This document shows, in pieces, positions 31,469 to 39,183 of a stretch of 49,396 bases of DNA. Made by a program: the position numbers and the translations under genes. Source of the stretch: Roseburia sp. (GTDB lineage Bacteria > Bacillota > Clostridia > Lachnospirales > Lachnospiraceae); assembly GCA_022771695.1 (NCBI GenBank), contig JALEKJ010000060.1, positions 1-49,396 of the forward strand. The letters are read 5' to 3'. Positions within the stretch are counted from its first letter, which is position 1; each line of letters opens with the position of its first letter. The notes beneath the pieces are model-generated. The model did not search any database and was not told where the DNA came from. It saw nothing but the letters and a program-made list of their open reading frames with translations.

Positions 31469-31528
31469 TTGATTTATTGAAAAGAAAGAGATAATATAAT
31501 AGAAAAAGAAGAGCGTGCACGAGCACAC
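31469..31528 (+). promoter_or_regulatory. Transaldolase promoter and operator-like repeat 2
   Basis: TTGATT (31469-31474) is followed by an AT-rich -10 zone ending TATAAT (31490-31500). GCGTGC-ACGA-GCACAC (31513-31528) then lies between the start site and the ribosome site. Its right half ACGAGCACACA matches ACGAGCATACA of the kinase operator, so AraR is the likely ligand. Confidence 0.5.
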
Positions 31529-31543
31529 ATGAAAGGAGAAGAA

Positions 31544-32197
31544 ATGAAATTTTTTATTGACACGGCTAATGTAGAGGATATTCGCAAAGCGAATGATATG
31601 GGGGTAATCTGTGGTGTTACCACAAATCCATCCCTGATTGCAAAAGAAGGAAGAGATTTTAATGAGGTTATCAAAGAAATCACAACAATCGTGGACGGAC
31701 CAATCAGCGGAGAGGTAAAGGCAACTACGGTAGATGCAGAGGGTATGATTAAGGAAGGTCGTGAGATTGCAGCAATTCATCCGAACATGGTTGTAAAGAT
31801 TCCTATGACGGTTGAGGGATTAAAGGCCGTAAAGGTATTATCCGCAGAAGGAATCAAGACGAATGTGACCTTAATTTTTTCCGCAAATCAGGCGTTGCTT
31901 GCAGCAAGAGCAGGAGCAACCTATGTATCTCCGTTCTTGGGAAGACTGGATGACATCAGTACAGCAGGCATTGATTTGATTCAGGATATTGTACAGATTT
32001 TTGATAACTATGGTCTTGAGACAGAGATTATCGCAGCGTCTGTTCGCAATCCAATCCATGTAACAGACTGTGCTCTTGCAGGTGCGCATATCGCGACGGT
32101 TCCGTACAATGTTATCGTGCAGATGACAAAGCATCCGCTTACCGATGCAGGTATTGAGAAGTTCCAAGCTGATTACAGAGCAGTATTTGGCGAATAA
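31544..32197 (+). CDS. tal: Transaldolase / fructose-6-phosphate aldolase-like (TalC type)
   Basis: This 217-residue protein belongs to the short transaldolase family. It has the opening [16 protein letters not shown], the Schiff-base lysine K85 in MVVKIPMT (same number as in E. coli FSA), and [35 protein letters not shown] barrel blocks. In this context it should exchange dihydroxyacetone units between pentose-phosphate intermediates. An in-frame ATG at 31529 is within the operator; AAAGGAG 5-6 nt before 31544 decides the start. It heads a second transcription unit of arabinose/pentose genes. Confidence 0.92.
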   Translation: MKFFIDTANVEDIRKANDMGVICGVTTNPSLIAKEGRDFNEVIKEITTIVDGPISGEVKATTVDAEGMIKEGREIAAIHPNMVVKIPMTVEGLKAVKVLSAEGIKTNVTLIFSANQALLAARAGATYVSPFLGRLDDISTAGIDLIQDIVQIFDNYGLETEIIAASVRNPIHVTDCALAGAHIATVPYNVIVQMTKHPLTDAGIEKFQADYRAVFGE

Positions 32198-32269
32198 TCG
32201 CCAATAAGCTCTGAAATCAGCTTGGAATTTGCAGTATATGTGAATCTGAAAAAAATTAGGGAGAAAATT

Positions 32270-33106
32270 ATGAACAAATTAGAACTTCAGAAGATGGCTG
32301 TGGAAGTTCGCAAGGGTATTGTGACCTCTGTGCACAGTGCAAAGGCAGGACATCCGGGTGGCTCATTGTCCGCAGCAGATATCTTTACATATCTATACTT
32401 TGAAGAAATGAATATTGATCCGAAGAATCCGAAGTGGGAGAACCGTGACCGTTTTGTATTATCCAAAGGGCATACGGCACCGGGACTTTATTCTGCATTG
32501 GCAAACAGAGGATATTTTCCGGTGGAGGATTTGCTGACCCTGCGTCATACAGGCTCCTATCTGCAGGGGCATCCGGATATGAAGCATATCCCGGGCGTGG
32601 ATATGTCCTCCGGTTCATTGGGACAAGGTCTTTCCTGCGCAACAGGTATGGCACTTGCCGGTAAGATGAAAGGTGCGGATTATCGTGTATATGCACTTTG
32701 CGGTGACGGAGAGATTGAGGAAGGACAGATTTGGGAGGCGGCAATGTTTGCAGGTTTCCGTAAATTAGACAATCTCTGTGTGATTATAGACAACAACAAT
32801 CTCCAGATTGACGGTGCAATCGATGAGGTATGTTCTCCATATCCGATTGACAAAAAGTTTGAGAGTTTTAATTTCCATGTGATTAACATTGACGGAAATG
32901 ACTTTGATGAGATAAAGCGTGCATTTGAGGAGGCAAAGGCAACCAAGGGAATGCCGACTGCGATTGTTGCGCACACCGTAAAGGGCAAGGGAGTTTCTTT
33001 TATGGAAAATTCCGTAGGATGGCATGGCAAGGCGCCAAACGATGAAGAATATGAGATTGCCATGGAAGACTTGAGAAAGGCAGGTGAAGCATTGTGTCAG
33101 AAGTAA
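32270..33106 (+). CDS. tktA: Transketolase, N-terminal (thiamine diphosphate-binding) subunit
   Basis: This 278-residue subunit carries the PP/ThDP half of a split transketolase. Visible features are SAKAGHPGGSLSAADI, the substrate His in LSKGHTAPGLY, and the ThDP motif GDGEIEEGQIWEA ending NN (IIDNNNL). It needs the next gene for activity. AGGGAG lies upstream of ATG 32270; an in-frame TTG at 32222 is unsupported. Its last 13 nt overlap the second subunit, ensuring balanced synthesis. Together they move two-carbon units between pentose phosphates. Confidence 0.94.
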   Translation: MNKLELQKMAVEVRKGIVTSVHSAKAGHPGGSLSAADIFTYLYFEEMNIDPKNPKWENRDRFVLSKGHTAPGLYSALANRGYFPVEDLLTLRHTGSYLQGHPDMKHIPGVDMSSGSLGQGLSCATGMALAGKMKGADYRVYALCGDGEIEEGQIWEAAMFAGFRKLDNLCVIIDNNNLQIDGAIDEVCSPYPIDKKFESFNFHVINIDGNDFDEIKRAFEEAKATKGMPTAIVAHTVKGKGVSFMENSVGWHGKAPNDEEYEIAMEDLRKAGEALCQK

Positions 33107-34032
33107 AGATTGCAACCAGAGACAGCTACGGCAATGCTTTGGTAGAGCTTGGAAAAGAACACGAGAATCTCGTAGTTTTAGATGCGGATCTTGCGGCTGC
33201 GACAAAGACCGGTGTGTTTAAGAAGGCATTTCCGGAGCGTCATATTGACTGCGGAATTGCAGAGGCGAATATGACAGGAATTGCAGCAGGTATGTCTACC
33301 TGTGGTTATGTACCGTTTGTCAGTACATTTGCTATGTTTGCGGCAGGACGCTCCTTTGAGCAGGTGCGCAATTCTATCGGCTACCCTCATTTAAATGTGA
33401 AAATCGGTGCAACACATGCAGGAATCTCCGTCGGAGAAGACGGTGCGTCCCACCAGTGTAATGAGGATATTGCTCTGATGCGTGCGATTCCGGGGATGGT
33501 TGTCATCAATCCATCCGATGATGTGGAGGCGAGAGCTGCCGTAAAAGCTGCATATGAGCATGAAGGACCGGTATATCTGCGTTTCGGCAGATTGGCGGTT
33601 CCGGTCATCAACGATGAGGCATCCTATAAGTTTGAGCTTGGCAAAGGTGTGACATTGCGCGACGGTAAGGACTGTACCATCATTGCAACGGGACTTTGCG
33701 TGAGCGAATCCTTAGAGGCAGCGAAAGCTTTGGTTGCAAAAGGCATTGATGCACAGGTGATTAACATTCATACAATTAAACCGTTGGACGAAGAACTTGT
33801 GATTGCTGCGGCAAAGAAGACCGGAAGAATTTTTACAGTGGAGGAGCATTCCGTGATTGGCGGACTCGGTGCAGCCGTTGCAGAAGTTTTGGGAGAAAAG
33901 TGCCCGACAAAGATAACCAGAATCGGTATGAACGATGTATTTGGAGAGTCCGGTCCGGCAAAAGAGTTACTTCATAAATATGAGCTGGATGCGGAAGGTA
34001 TCGCGAATCGTATCATAAAAGAAATGAAATAG
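33094..34032 (+). CDS. tktB: Transketolase, C-terminal subunit
   Basis: This 312-residue subunit holds the Pyr and C-terminal domains: TRDSYGNALVELG, LDADLAAATKTG, the ThDP-activating Glu in DCGIAEANMTGIAAGM, the FxTFxxF-like STFAMFAAGR, and THAGISVGEDGASHQ. The start is GTG at 33094 within the end of the first subunit. The last about 35 nt of the gene are imperfectly repeated 53 nt downstream. Product and pathway as for its partner. Confidence 0.94.
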   Translation: MSEVKIATRDSYGNALVELGKEHENLVVLDADLAAATKTGVFKKAFPERHIDCGIAEANMTGIAAGMSTCGYVPFVSTFAMFAAGRSFEQVRNSIGYPHLNVKIGATHAGISVGEDGASHQCNEDIALMRAIPGMVVINPSDDVEARAAVKAAYEHEGPVYLRFGRLAVPVINDEASYKFELGKGVTLRDGKDCTIIATGLCVSESLEAAKALVAKGIDAQVINIHTIKPLDEELVIAAAKKTGRIFTVEEHSVIGGLGAAVAEVLGEKCPTKITRIGMNDVFGESGPAKELLHKYELDAEGIANRIIKEMK

Positions 34033-34087
34033 AAGGTGTTCGGACAATTCGCGATGGGAATCGTATCATAAATGAAATAGAAAGTGG
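34005..34087 (+). repeat. Duplicated 3' end of the transketolase gene
   Basis: GAATCGTATCATAAA plus ATGAAATAGAA occurs at 34005-34034 (the end of the subunit gene) and again at 34058-34082, the second copy lacking four bases (AGAA) between the two parts. The shift opens a frame of about 30 codons, ending at the TAA near 34131, with no start codon or ribosome site. It looks like a small tandem duplication that has begun to diverge. Confidence 0.55.
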
Positions 34088-34158
34088 CGAGGCGGTTTGT
34101 GATGCGCAACGTGTGCTTGCAGAGCTGAAATAAGACTGTAGCAGAAAGAGAGAAGAGC

Positions 34159-34854
34159 ATGTTAGAAGCATTGAAGAAACAGGTGTATGAAGCAAATATG
34201 GAGTTGCCGCGGCGAAGACTTATCACCTATACATGGGGAAATGTCAGCGGGATTGATCGTGAGAGCGGCTACTTTGTCATCAAGCCAAGTGGCGTGGAGT
34301 ATGATATACTGACTCCGGATGATATGGTGGTAATGGACTTGGACGGCAATAAGATTGAAGGAAAGTATAAGCCATCCTCCGATACTGCAACACATATGGA
34401 ACTGTATAAAAAGTATCAGGAGATTGGTGGAATCGTACATACGCATTCCCCTGAGGCAGTTGCATGGGCGCAGGCCGGAAGAGATATTCCGCTTTACGGA
34501 ACCACACATGCAGACTACTTTTTCGGACCGATTCCATGTGCAAGGAATCTGACACCGGAGGAAATTGATGAGGCTTACGAGAAGAATACAGGGCTTGTAA
34601 TCATTGAAACCTTTGAAAAGCGTGGAATTAAGCCGATGTATACTCCGGCAGTGCTTTGTGCAAACCACGGACCTTTTACATGGGGCAAAGATGCGGCAGA
34701 GGCAGTGCACAATGCGGTTGTCTTAGAGGAAGTAGCAAAGATGGCACGCAATACAGAGTTAATCAATCCACAGGTAAAACCTGCGCCTGATAGCATCAAG
34801 GAAAAACATTTTTATCGTAAACATGGTGCAAACGCATATTACGGTCAGAATTAG
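34159..34854 (+). CDS. araD: L-ribulose-5-phosphate 4-epimerase
   Basis: This 231-residue enzyme converts L-ribulose 5-phosphate to D-xylulose 5-phosphate, the entry to the pentose phosphate pathway. Zinc ligands H94 and H96 (VHTHSPEA) and H170 (ANHGPFTWG) are present, as are the phosphate-site segments TWGNVSG and [19 protein letters not shown] ribosome site precedes the ATG. It is 126 nt after the transketolase, with the duplicated fragment between, and 16 nt before galM. Confidence 0.96.
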   Translation: MLEALKKQVYEANMELPRRRLITYTWGNVSGIDRESGYFVIKPSGVEYDILTPDDMVVMDLDGNKIEGKYKPSSDTATHMELYKKYQEIGGIVHTHSPEAVAWAQAGRDIPLYGTTHADYFFGPIPCARNLTPEEIDEAYEKNTGLVIIETFEKRGIKPMYTPAVLCANHGPFTWGKDAAEAVHNAVVLEEVAKMARNTELINPQVKPAPDSIKEKHFYRKHGANAYYGQN

Positions 34855-34870
34855 GGAAGAAGGAATGCAT

Positions 34871-35917
34871 ATGAGTCAAAGAGTATTTGGAGTCACCCGG
34901 GAGGGGGAAGAGATAACCGAATATACACTTACCAATCGCAATGGTATGGAGCTTTCTGTGATTGACCTTGGAGCGACGATTACTGCAATCAAAACAAAAG
35001 GCAGAGACGGGAAGCAATATGACGTGGTTTTGGGCTATGATAGTCCGGTAGATTATCAGACCCATACATGTTATTTTGGAGCAGTAATTGGTCGTAATTC
35101 TAACCGGATTCACCAGGCGAGCATTGCACTGGATGGAAAGGAATACCGGCTTGAGGCGAATGATAATGAGAACAATCTGCATAGTGGGAAACATGGATTT
35201 CATGCGGTGATATGGAATGCCAAGAAGGTGGAAGCGCAGTGTATTACATTTTCTTATGTCAGTGCGGACGGTGAGCAGGATTTCCCGGGCAATATGACTG
35301 CAAAAGTTACCTATACGCTGACGGACGAAAATGAGGTCGCCATCTGCTATGAAGCGGTGTCGGATAAAACTACCGTTGCAAACTTCACGAACCACAGCTA
35401 CTTTAATCTGGACGGTCATGCATCCGGCAGCATGGAGGAGGAGCAGCTTGAAATCAGAGCCTCCTACTATACTCCGGTTGTGGACGGGAAGGCAATCCCG
35501 TCCGGAGAGTTAGAAACGGTATCTGGTACGCCGATGGATTTCCGCAAGATGAAAAAAATAGGCACAGATATCAACGAAAAATTCGAACAGCTTCAGTTTG
35601 TGGGAGGATATGACCACAACTATGTTTTGGAAAAAGCAGACGGTGCAATGCAGCTTGCGGCACGCGCAAAGGCCGCACATTCCGGCATCTGTATGGATGT
35701 CTATACAGATTGTGTGGGAATTCAGTTTTATGCCGGAAACTTTATCGGAAAGCAACAGGGAAAAGATAATGCATGCTATGATTCGCGTCACGGCTTCTGC
35801 TTAGAGACGCAGTATTTCCCAAATGCAATCAACGAGAAGAATTTTAAATCTCCGATAATAAAACCGGGTGAGATATATCATTCAGAAACAAAATATTGCT
35901 TTTCTATAGAAAAATAA
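34871..35917 (+). CDS. galM: Aldose 1-epimerase (mutarotase)
   Basis: This 348-residue enzyme interconverts alpha and beta anomers of aldoses. It shows the family blocks GATITAIKTKGRDG, VVLGYDSPVDY, IGRNSNRI, the catalytic His in NFTNHSYFNLDGH, GGYDHNYVL, and the catalytic Glu in FCLETQYFPNAIN. Here it probably equilibrates arabinose for the isomerase. Two close ATGs exist at 34865 and 34871; AAGGA at 34860-34864 fits the second. It is the last gene of the arabinose unit, followed by a terminator. Confidence 0.94.
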   Translation: MSQRVFGVTREGEEITEYTLTNRNGMELSVIDLGATITAIKTKGRDGKQYDVVLGYDSPVDYQTHTCYFGAVIGRNSNRIHQASIALDGKEYRLEANDNENNLHSGKHGFHAVIWNAKKVEAQCITFSYVSADGEQDFPGNMTAKVTYTLTDENEVAICYEAVSDKTTVANFTNHSYFNLDGHASGSMEEEQLEIRASYYTPVVDGKAIPSGELETVSGTPMDFRKMKKIGTDINEKFEQLQFVGGYDHNYVLEKADGAMQLAARAKAAHSGICMDVYTDCVGIQFYAGNFIGKQQGKDNACYDSRHGFCLETQYFPNAINEKNFKSPIIKPGEIYHSETKYCFSIEK

Positions 35918-35929
35918 AACAAAAAAATA

Positions 35930-35979
35930 AAGAAAAACCCCGAACGCAATACCAGTGATTGTCATCCGGGGTTTTTCTT
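35930..35979. terminator. Bidirectional terminator after galM
   Basis: AAGAAAAACCCCG (35930-35942) and CGGGGTTTTTCTT (35967-35979) are exact complements. The A-run before and T-run after let it serve both galM and the minus-strand gene at 36.0 kb. Confidence 0.9.
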
Positions 35980-36014
35980 ATTCCATTCTGCCTTTTGTTC
36001 CATAAATCCTCTCT

Positions 36015-36212
36015 TTAGACAAATGCATCGAATTCGTGAGCATCATCCGGGTCCTCAGCCTGCAACATTGCATTCAGCATAGCTGCAAATGAGTTTGGAT
36101 TTTGCTTCGACCGTTGTTGCCTTCTGCCTTGTGGGGTAAGCCGATCAATCCGGTTTACCGGGTTAACGGGTAACACGAGTGTTAAAGTTCTTTCGTAGAT
36201 TGCGACAATCAT
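36015..36212 (-). CDS. Small hypothetical protein on the minus strand
   Basis: This 65-residue frame reads MIVAIYERTLTLVLP, then VNPVNRIDRLTPQGRRQQRSK and SFAAMLNAMLQ, and ends in an acidic tail DPDDAHEFDAF. AAGGAGG lies directly against the ATG with no spacing, so the true start may be slightly different. I do not recognise a family. Support comes from the ribosome site, an intact frame between two + strand operons, and the two-way terminator placed to serve it. Confidence 0.5.
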   Translation of the reverse strand: MIVAIYERTLTLVLPVNPVNRIDRLTPQGRRQQRSKQNPNSFAAMLNAMLQAEDPDDAHEFDAFV

Positions 36213-36357
36213 CCTCCTTGACAAGTGTACACAAAATATAGGGTTAACAGAGTTCCTTCTCTACTATATATATCGGCGCAAATTGCAGATACTTTACCGG
36301 AAAATTAAAAAATTGGTGTAACTTATCCGCTCCCAAATGCAACTTGCCGAAAAAGCA

Positions 36358-36386
36358 TTGCGAATCAAGGACGTGTTGTTTATAGT
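36358..36386 (+). promoter_or_regulatory. Candidate promoter of the LytTR-ABC operon
   Basis: TTGCGA (36358-36363) and TATAGT (36381-36386) are 17 nt apart, about 30 nt before the LytTR gene. The rest of 36213-36357 shows no feature beyond AT-rich DNA. Confidence 0.5.
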
Positions 36387-36418
36387 AAGATTATCAAAGG
36401 ACAAAGGAAGACTGCAGG

Positions 36419-36871
36419 ATGAAATTGACGTTACAACAGATTGCAAACGGTGAGGAAGAAATCGTATTGCGTTATCGAAAAATGACGCCGGAAATATCGA
36501 GACTGATAGCGCGGATGAATCAGGAGACGATGACACTGTTTGGAAAATATGAGGAGGAGCAGTACTGCATCAGCCCTGGGGAAATATATTATTTTGAAAG
36601 TGTGGATGAGCGGTTGTTTGCATACACCAAGACGCATGCCTTACAGATGGCAATGACTCTGGTAGAGGCGGAGAATCTGTTGTCGGAGAGTGGTTTTTTC
36701 CGCTGTAACAAATCGATGGTTTTGAATGTAGACCGTGTCATTGCCGTGAAGAGTGAGATGGGAAATCGCATCAATGCAACGCTGGATAATGGGGAGCATG
36801 TGATGATATCGCGTCACTATGCACGGGCATTTCGGGAACTGTTACAGAGAGGAGGAAGAAACGATGCATAA
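36419..36871 (+). CDS. LytTR-domain DNA-binding regulator
   Basis: This 150-residue protein has a short N-terminal region and a LytTR DNA-binding domain at about 45-145 (ISPGEIYYFESVDERLFAYT, FFRCNKSMVLNVDRVIAV, RINATLDNGEHVMISRHYARAFRELL). It lacks a receiver domain. Such stand-alone LytTR proteins are typically paired with a DUF3021-type membrane protein and an ABC exporter, exactly the arrangement here. They regulate their own operon. The stop overlaps the next gene by 8 nt. Confidence 0.9.
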   Translation: MKLTLQQIANGEEEIVLRYRKMTPEISRLIARMNQETMTLFGKYEEEQYCISPGEIYYFESVDERLFAYTKTHALQMAMTLVEAENLLSESGFFRCNKSMVLNVDRVIAVKSEMGNRINATLDNGEHVMISRHYARAFRELLQRGGRNDA

Positions 36872-37340
36872 ACTGCGTAAGTATATACGGACAGAGATGG
36901 ATGTGGAGTTCTTTTCCTGCGCACATTCCGTGTCGATGATTTTTATTTATGGTTTTCTTCTGTGGCTGGAAAGTGGGCGGGCGGTATCATTTGCTGTGAT
37001 TTTTGAGATGTTGATACTCGGATATGTGATGGCGTGGACGCAGAAGGGATTGTTTTTAAGGGAAAAAGTATATACAAGAAGGGAGTATATCCTGCGGGAA
37101 GTTCTCTGGAATGTACTTCCGATTCTCTACATGCCGCTCACCGGGAAATTATGTGGCTGGTTTAAGGAAACAACTTTATGGGTAGGAATCACTTTTTATC
37201 TGATCATGGCAGTCTATGTTGTAATGGTATGGCTTTTTCTTCGTCTGTTCCATAATGAGGAAACGCAGGAATTAAATCAGTTGTTGCAGAAGAGAAGATA
37301 TGAGACAGACAGCAAAGCAAATAAAGAGGAGGATGTGTGA
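36864..37340 (+). CDS. DUF3021-like membrane protein
   Basis: This 158-residue protein has four hydrophobic helices (about 20-36, 42-60, 82-98 and 108-130) and a charged C-terminal tail (ETQELNQLLQKRRYETDSK). Its length and its position after LytTR fit the DUF3021 family, which partners LytTR regulators, perhaps holding or releasing them at the membrane. I start at ATG 36864 because GGAGGA lies just upstream and within the end of the regulator gene. Confidence 0.75.
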   Translation: MHKLRKYIRTEMDVEFFSCAHSVSMIFIYGFLLWLESGRAVSFAVIFEMLILGYVMAWTQKGLFLREKVYTRREYILREVLWNVLPILYMPLTGKLCGWFKETTLWVGITFYLIMAVYVVMVWLFLRLFHNEETQELNQLLQKRRYETDSKANKEEDV

Positions 37341-38233
37341 TGGAACATATCATGGAACTGTCCCATGTGACGAAAGATTATGGGAATCAAAAAGGTATTT
37401 TTGATGTGAACTTTACGGTAGAAGTAGGAGAAGTATTCGGTTATCTCGGACCAAACGGTGCAGGAAAGACGACGACAATCAGGCAGCTTTTAGGATTCCA
37501 GCATCCAGATGCAGGGGAGTGCAGTATTTTAGAAAAAGACTGTTTCACACAAGCAAAAGAAATTCAATGTGACCTTGGTTATCTGGCGGGCGAGCTCTCG
37601 TTTATTGAAGATATGACTGGAGAAAAATACTTAGAATTCATGGCGCAGATGAAGCGTATGAAGAATCGTGCGCGCATGCGTGAGCTCATGGATATGTTTG
37701 AATTGGATGCACGCGGAAAAATGCGGAAAATGTCGAAGGGTATGAAGCAGAAAATCGGCATCATCTGTGCGTTTATGGCAGAGCCAAAAGTAGCGGTTTT
37801 GGATGAGCCGACAAGTGGATTGGACCCACTCATGCAGAGTCGGTTTGTGGAATTAATTTTAGAGGAAAAAAAGAAAGGAACAACGATTCTCATGTCCTCC
37901 CACATCTTTGAGGAAGTGGAGAAAACCTGCGACCGCACGGCAATTATCCGTGCAGGAAAAATCGTGACAGTTGAGGACATGAATTCCTTAAGTGAAAAGA
38001 GAAAGAAAATCTATACGGTTACCTGTAGGGATGAAGCATCGGCGCGGCGCCTGGCAGAGGATACTGCGCTTGCGGTAAAAGAAATAAATAAGAACCGCGT
38101 GGAGCTTATCGTGTCGGGGACACCGGCTGCTACCTTGCAGAGACTTGCGGAGGCAGATCCGCTTGACTTATCGATTAAGACGCAGAGTTTAGAGGAACTT
38201 TTTATGCATTACTATGGGGAGGAAGAGCGATGA
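37340..38233 (+). CDS. ABC transporter ATP-binding protein
   Basis: This 297-residue ATPase has Walker A (GPNGAGKTT), Q-loop region (LGYLAGELSF), a signature written MSKGMKQK in place of LSGGQ, Walker B (VAVLDEPTSGLD) and switch His (MSSHIFEE). The C-terminal about 80 residues are an extra domain of exporter type. It overlaps the preceding stop (TGATG) and the permease start (ATGA), so the genes are tightly coupled. Probable function is export of a peptide, antibiotic or lipid, with substrate unknown. Confidence 0.92.
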   Translation: MEHIMELSHVTKDYGNQKGIFDVNFTVEVGEVFGYLGPNGAGKTTTIRQLLGFQHPDAGECSILEKDCFTQAKEIQCDLGYLAGELSFIEDMTGEKYLEFMAQMKRMKNRARMRELMDMFELDARGKMRKMSKGMKQKIGIICAFMAEPKVAVLDEPTSGLDPLMQSRFVELILEEKKKGTTILMSSHIFEEVEKTCDRTAIIRAGKIVTVEDMNSLSEKRKKIYTVTCRDEASARRLAEDTALAVKEINKNRVELIVSGTPAATLQRLAEADPLDLSIKTQSLEELFMHYYGEEER

Positions 38234-39027
38234 TTGCACCATTATTTAAGAGAGATATGATGTCAGGTGTGAAGGTGTTTGTGATTATCTTTGCGGTAAT
38301 CTGTATGTATACGACCGTGATTATTTATATGTTTGATCCCGAACTTTCGGATATGCTAAATGACTATCAGCAGGCATTGCCGGAGATGATGTCTGCGGTC
38401 GGAATGACGGGAATTGCGACAAATTTATTAGAGTGGATTCAGATTTATCTGTATGGGTTTATTATGCTACTGTTTCCGCTTGTATTTATCATCATTCTCA
38501 TTCAGAAACTGATTATGGGATATATCGATGGCGGCGCGATGGCAAACCTTTTGGCAACGCCGAATTCCAGAAGACAGATTATTGTGACCCAGGCGGTAGC
38601 TGCGGTTATCTGGCTGGTAATTCTCATGGGAGCGGTGACACTTGTCGGAATTGCAAGCAGTCAGATGCTTTTCCCGGATGAGCTTGATGTGAAGCGCTAT
38701 GTACTTTTGAATGCCAGCACGCTGCTGCTTCAGATTGCAGTCTGCGGAATCGCCTTTTTTGCGGCATGTGTCTGCAATGAGGCGAAACATTATTACGCAC
38801 TCGGCGCCGGAATTCCGATTGTATTCTTTCTGATGCAGATGATTGCCAATATGGGTGAAAAACTAGAGTGGCTGCGTTATGCGACCATCTATACGTTACT
38901 TCCTGCATCGGAGATTGTGCAGGGGGAGAGCGGTTACCTGGTGCAAAACCTTGCGCTTGCAGGAATTGCAGCCGCATTGTTCCTCGGCGGAAGCTATCTG
39001 TTTTGCCACAGGGATTTATCCTTATAA
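38230..39027 (+). CDS. ABC transporter permease
   Basis: This 265-residue protein has six membrane helices and a large outer loop between the first two (DPELSDMLNDYQQALPEMMSAVGM), the pattern of ABC-2-type permeases. Together with the ATPase it should form a homodimeric exporter. It closes the LytTR operon. No terminator follows at once; the next hairpin (39121-39152) comes after a new promoter and could end both transcripts. Confidence 0.88.
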   Translation: MIAPLFKRDMMSGVKVFVIIFAVICMYTTVIIYMFDPELSDMLNDYQQALPEMMSAVGMTGIATNLLEWIQIYLYGFIMLLFPLVFIIILIQKLIMGYIDGGAMANLLATPNSRRQIIVTQAVAAVIWLVILMGAVTLVGIASSQMLFPDELDVKRYVLLNASTLLLQIAVCGIAFFAACVCNEAKHYYALGAGIPIVFFLMQMIANMGEKLEWLRYATIYTLLPASEIVQGESGYLVQNLALAGIAAALFLGGSYLFCHRDLSL

Positions 39028-39072
39028 TGGGGGAGGATACTGGCGGGCAGGATAAAAAAGAAAAATCAATGC

Positions 39073-39101
39073 TTGACTTTGAAAAAAGCACTTGCTAAAA
39101 T
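39073..39101 (+). promoter_or_regulatory. Promoter of the MATE leader
   Basis: TTGACT (39073-39078) and TAAAAT (39096-39101) are 17 nt apart. The predicted start near 39108 is only about 13 nt before a terminator hairpin. Confidence 0.65.
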
Positions 39102-39120
39102 AAGCGATGTCGAGTGGCGA

Positions 39121-39152
39121 AAAGCGTAAATCCAGATTTGGGTTTGCGCTTT
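39121..39152 (+). terminator. Terminator or attenuator before the MATE gene
   Basis: AAAGCGTAAATCC (39121-39133) pairs with GGGTTTGCGCTTT (39140-39152) with two wobbles, followed by more T. Between promoter and gene it would act as an attenuator producing an RNA of about 45 nt; it would also stop read-through from the ABC operon. Confidence 0.75.
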
Positions 39153-39183
39153 TTTTTCGTTCATACATTTTAGGAGGTTAGAC

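Noticed and set aside
34058-34131. CsoR-like fragment in the tkt-araD gap
   Set aside because: The open frame has a run reminiscent of metal-sensor repressors (IEG, GE, C, D), but the cysteine spacing does not fit and there is no start; duplication of the transketolase end explains it more simply.
34162-34710. 182-residue minus-strand frame opposite araD
   Set aside because: It is an antisense shadow of a fully conserved araD; the His/Cys-rich composition is an artefact of reading codons backwards.
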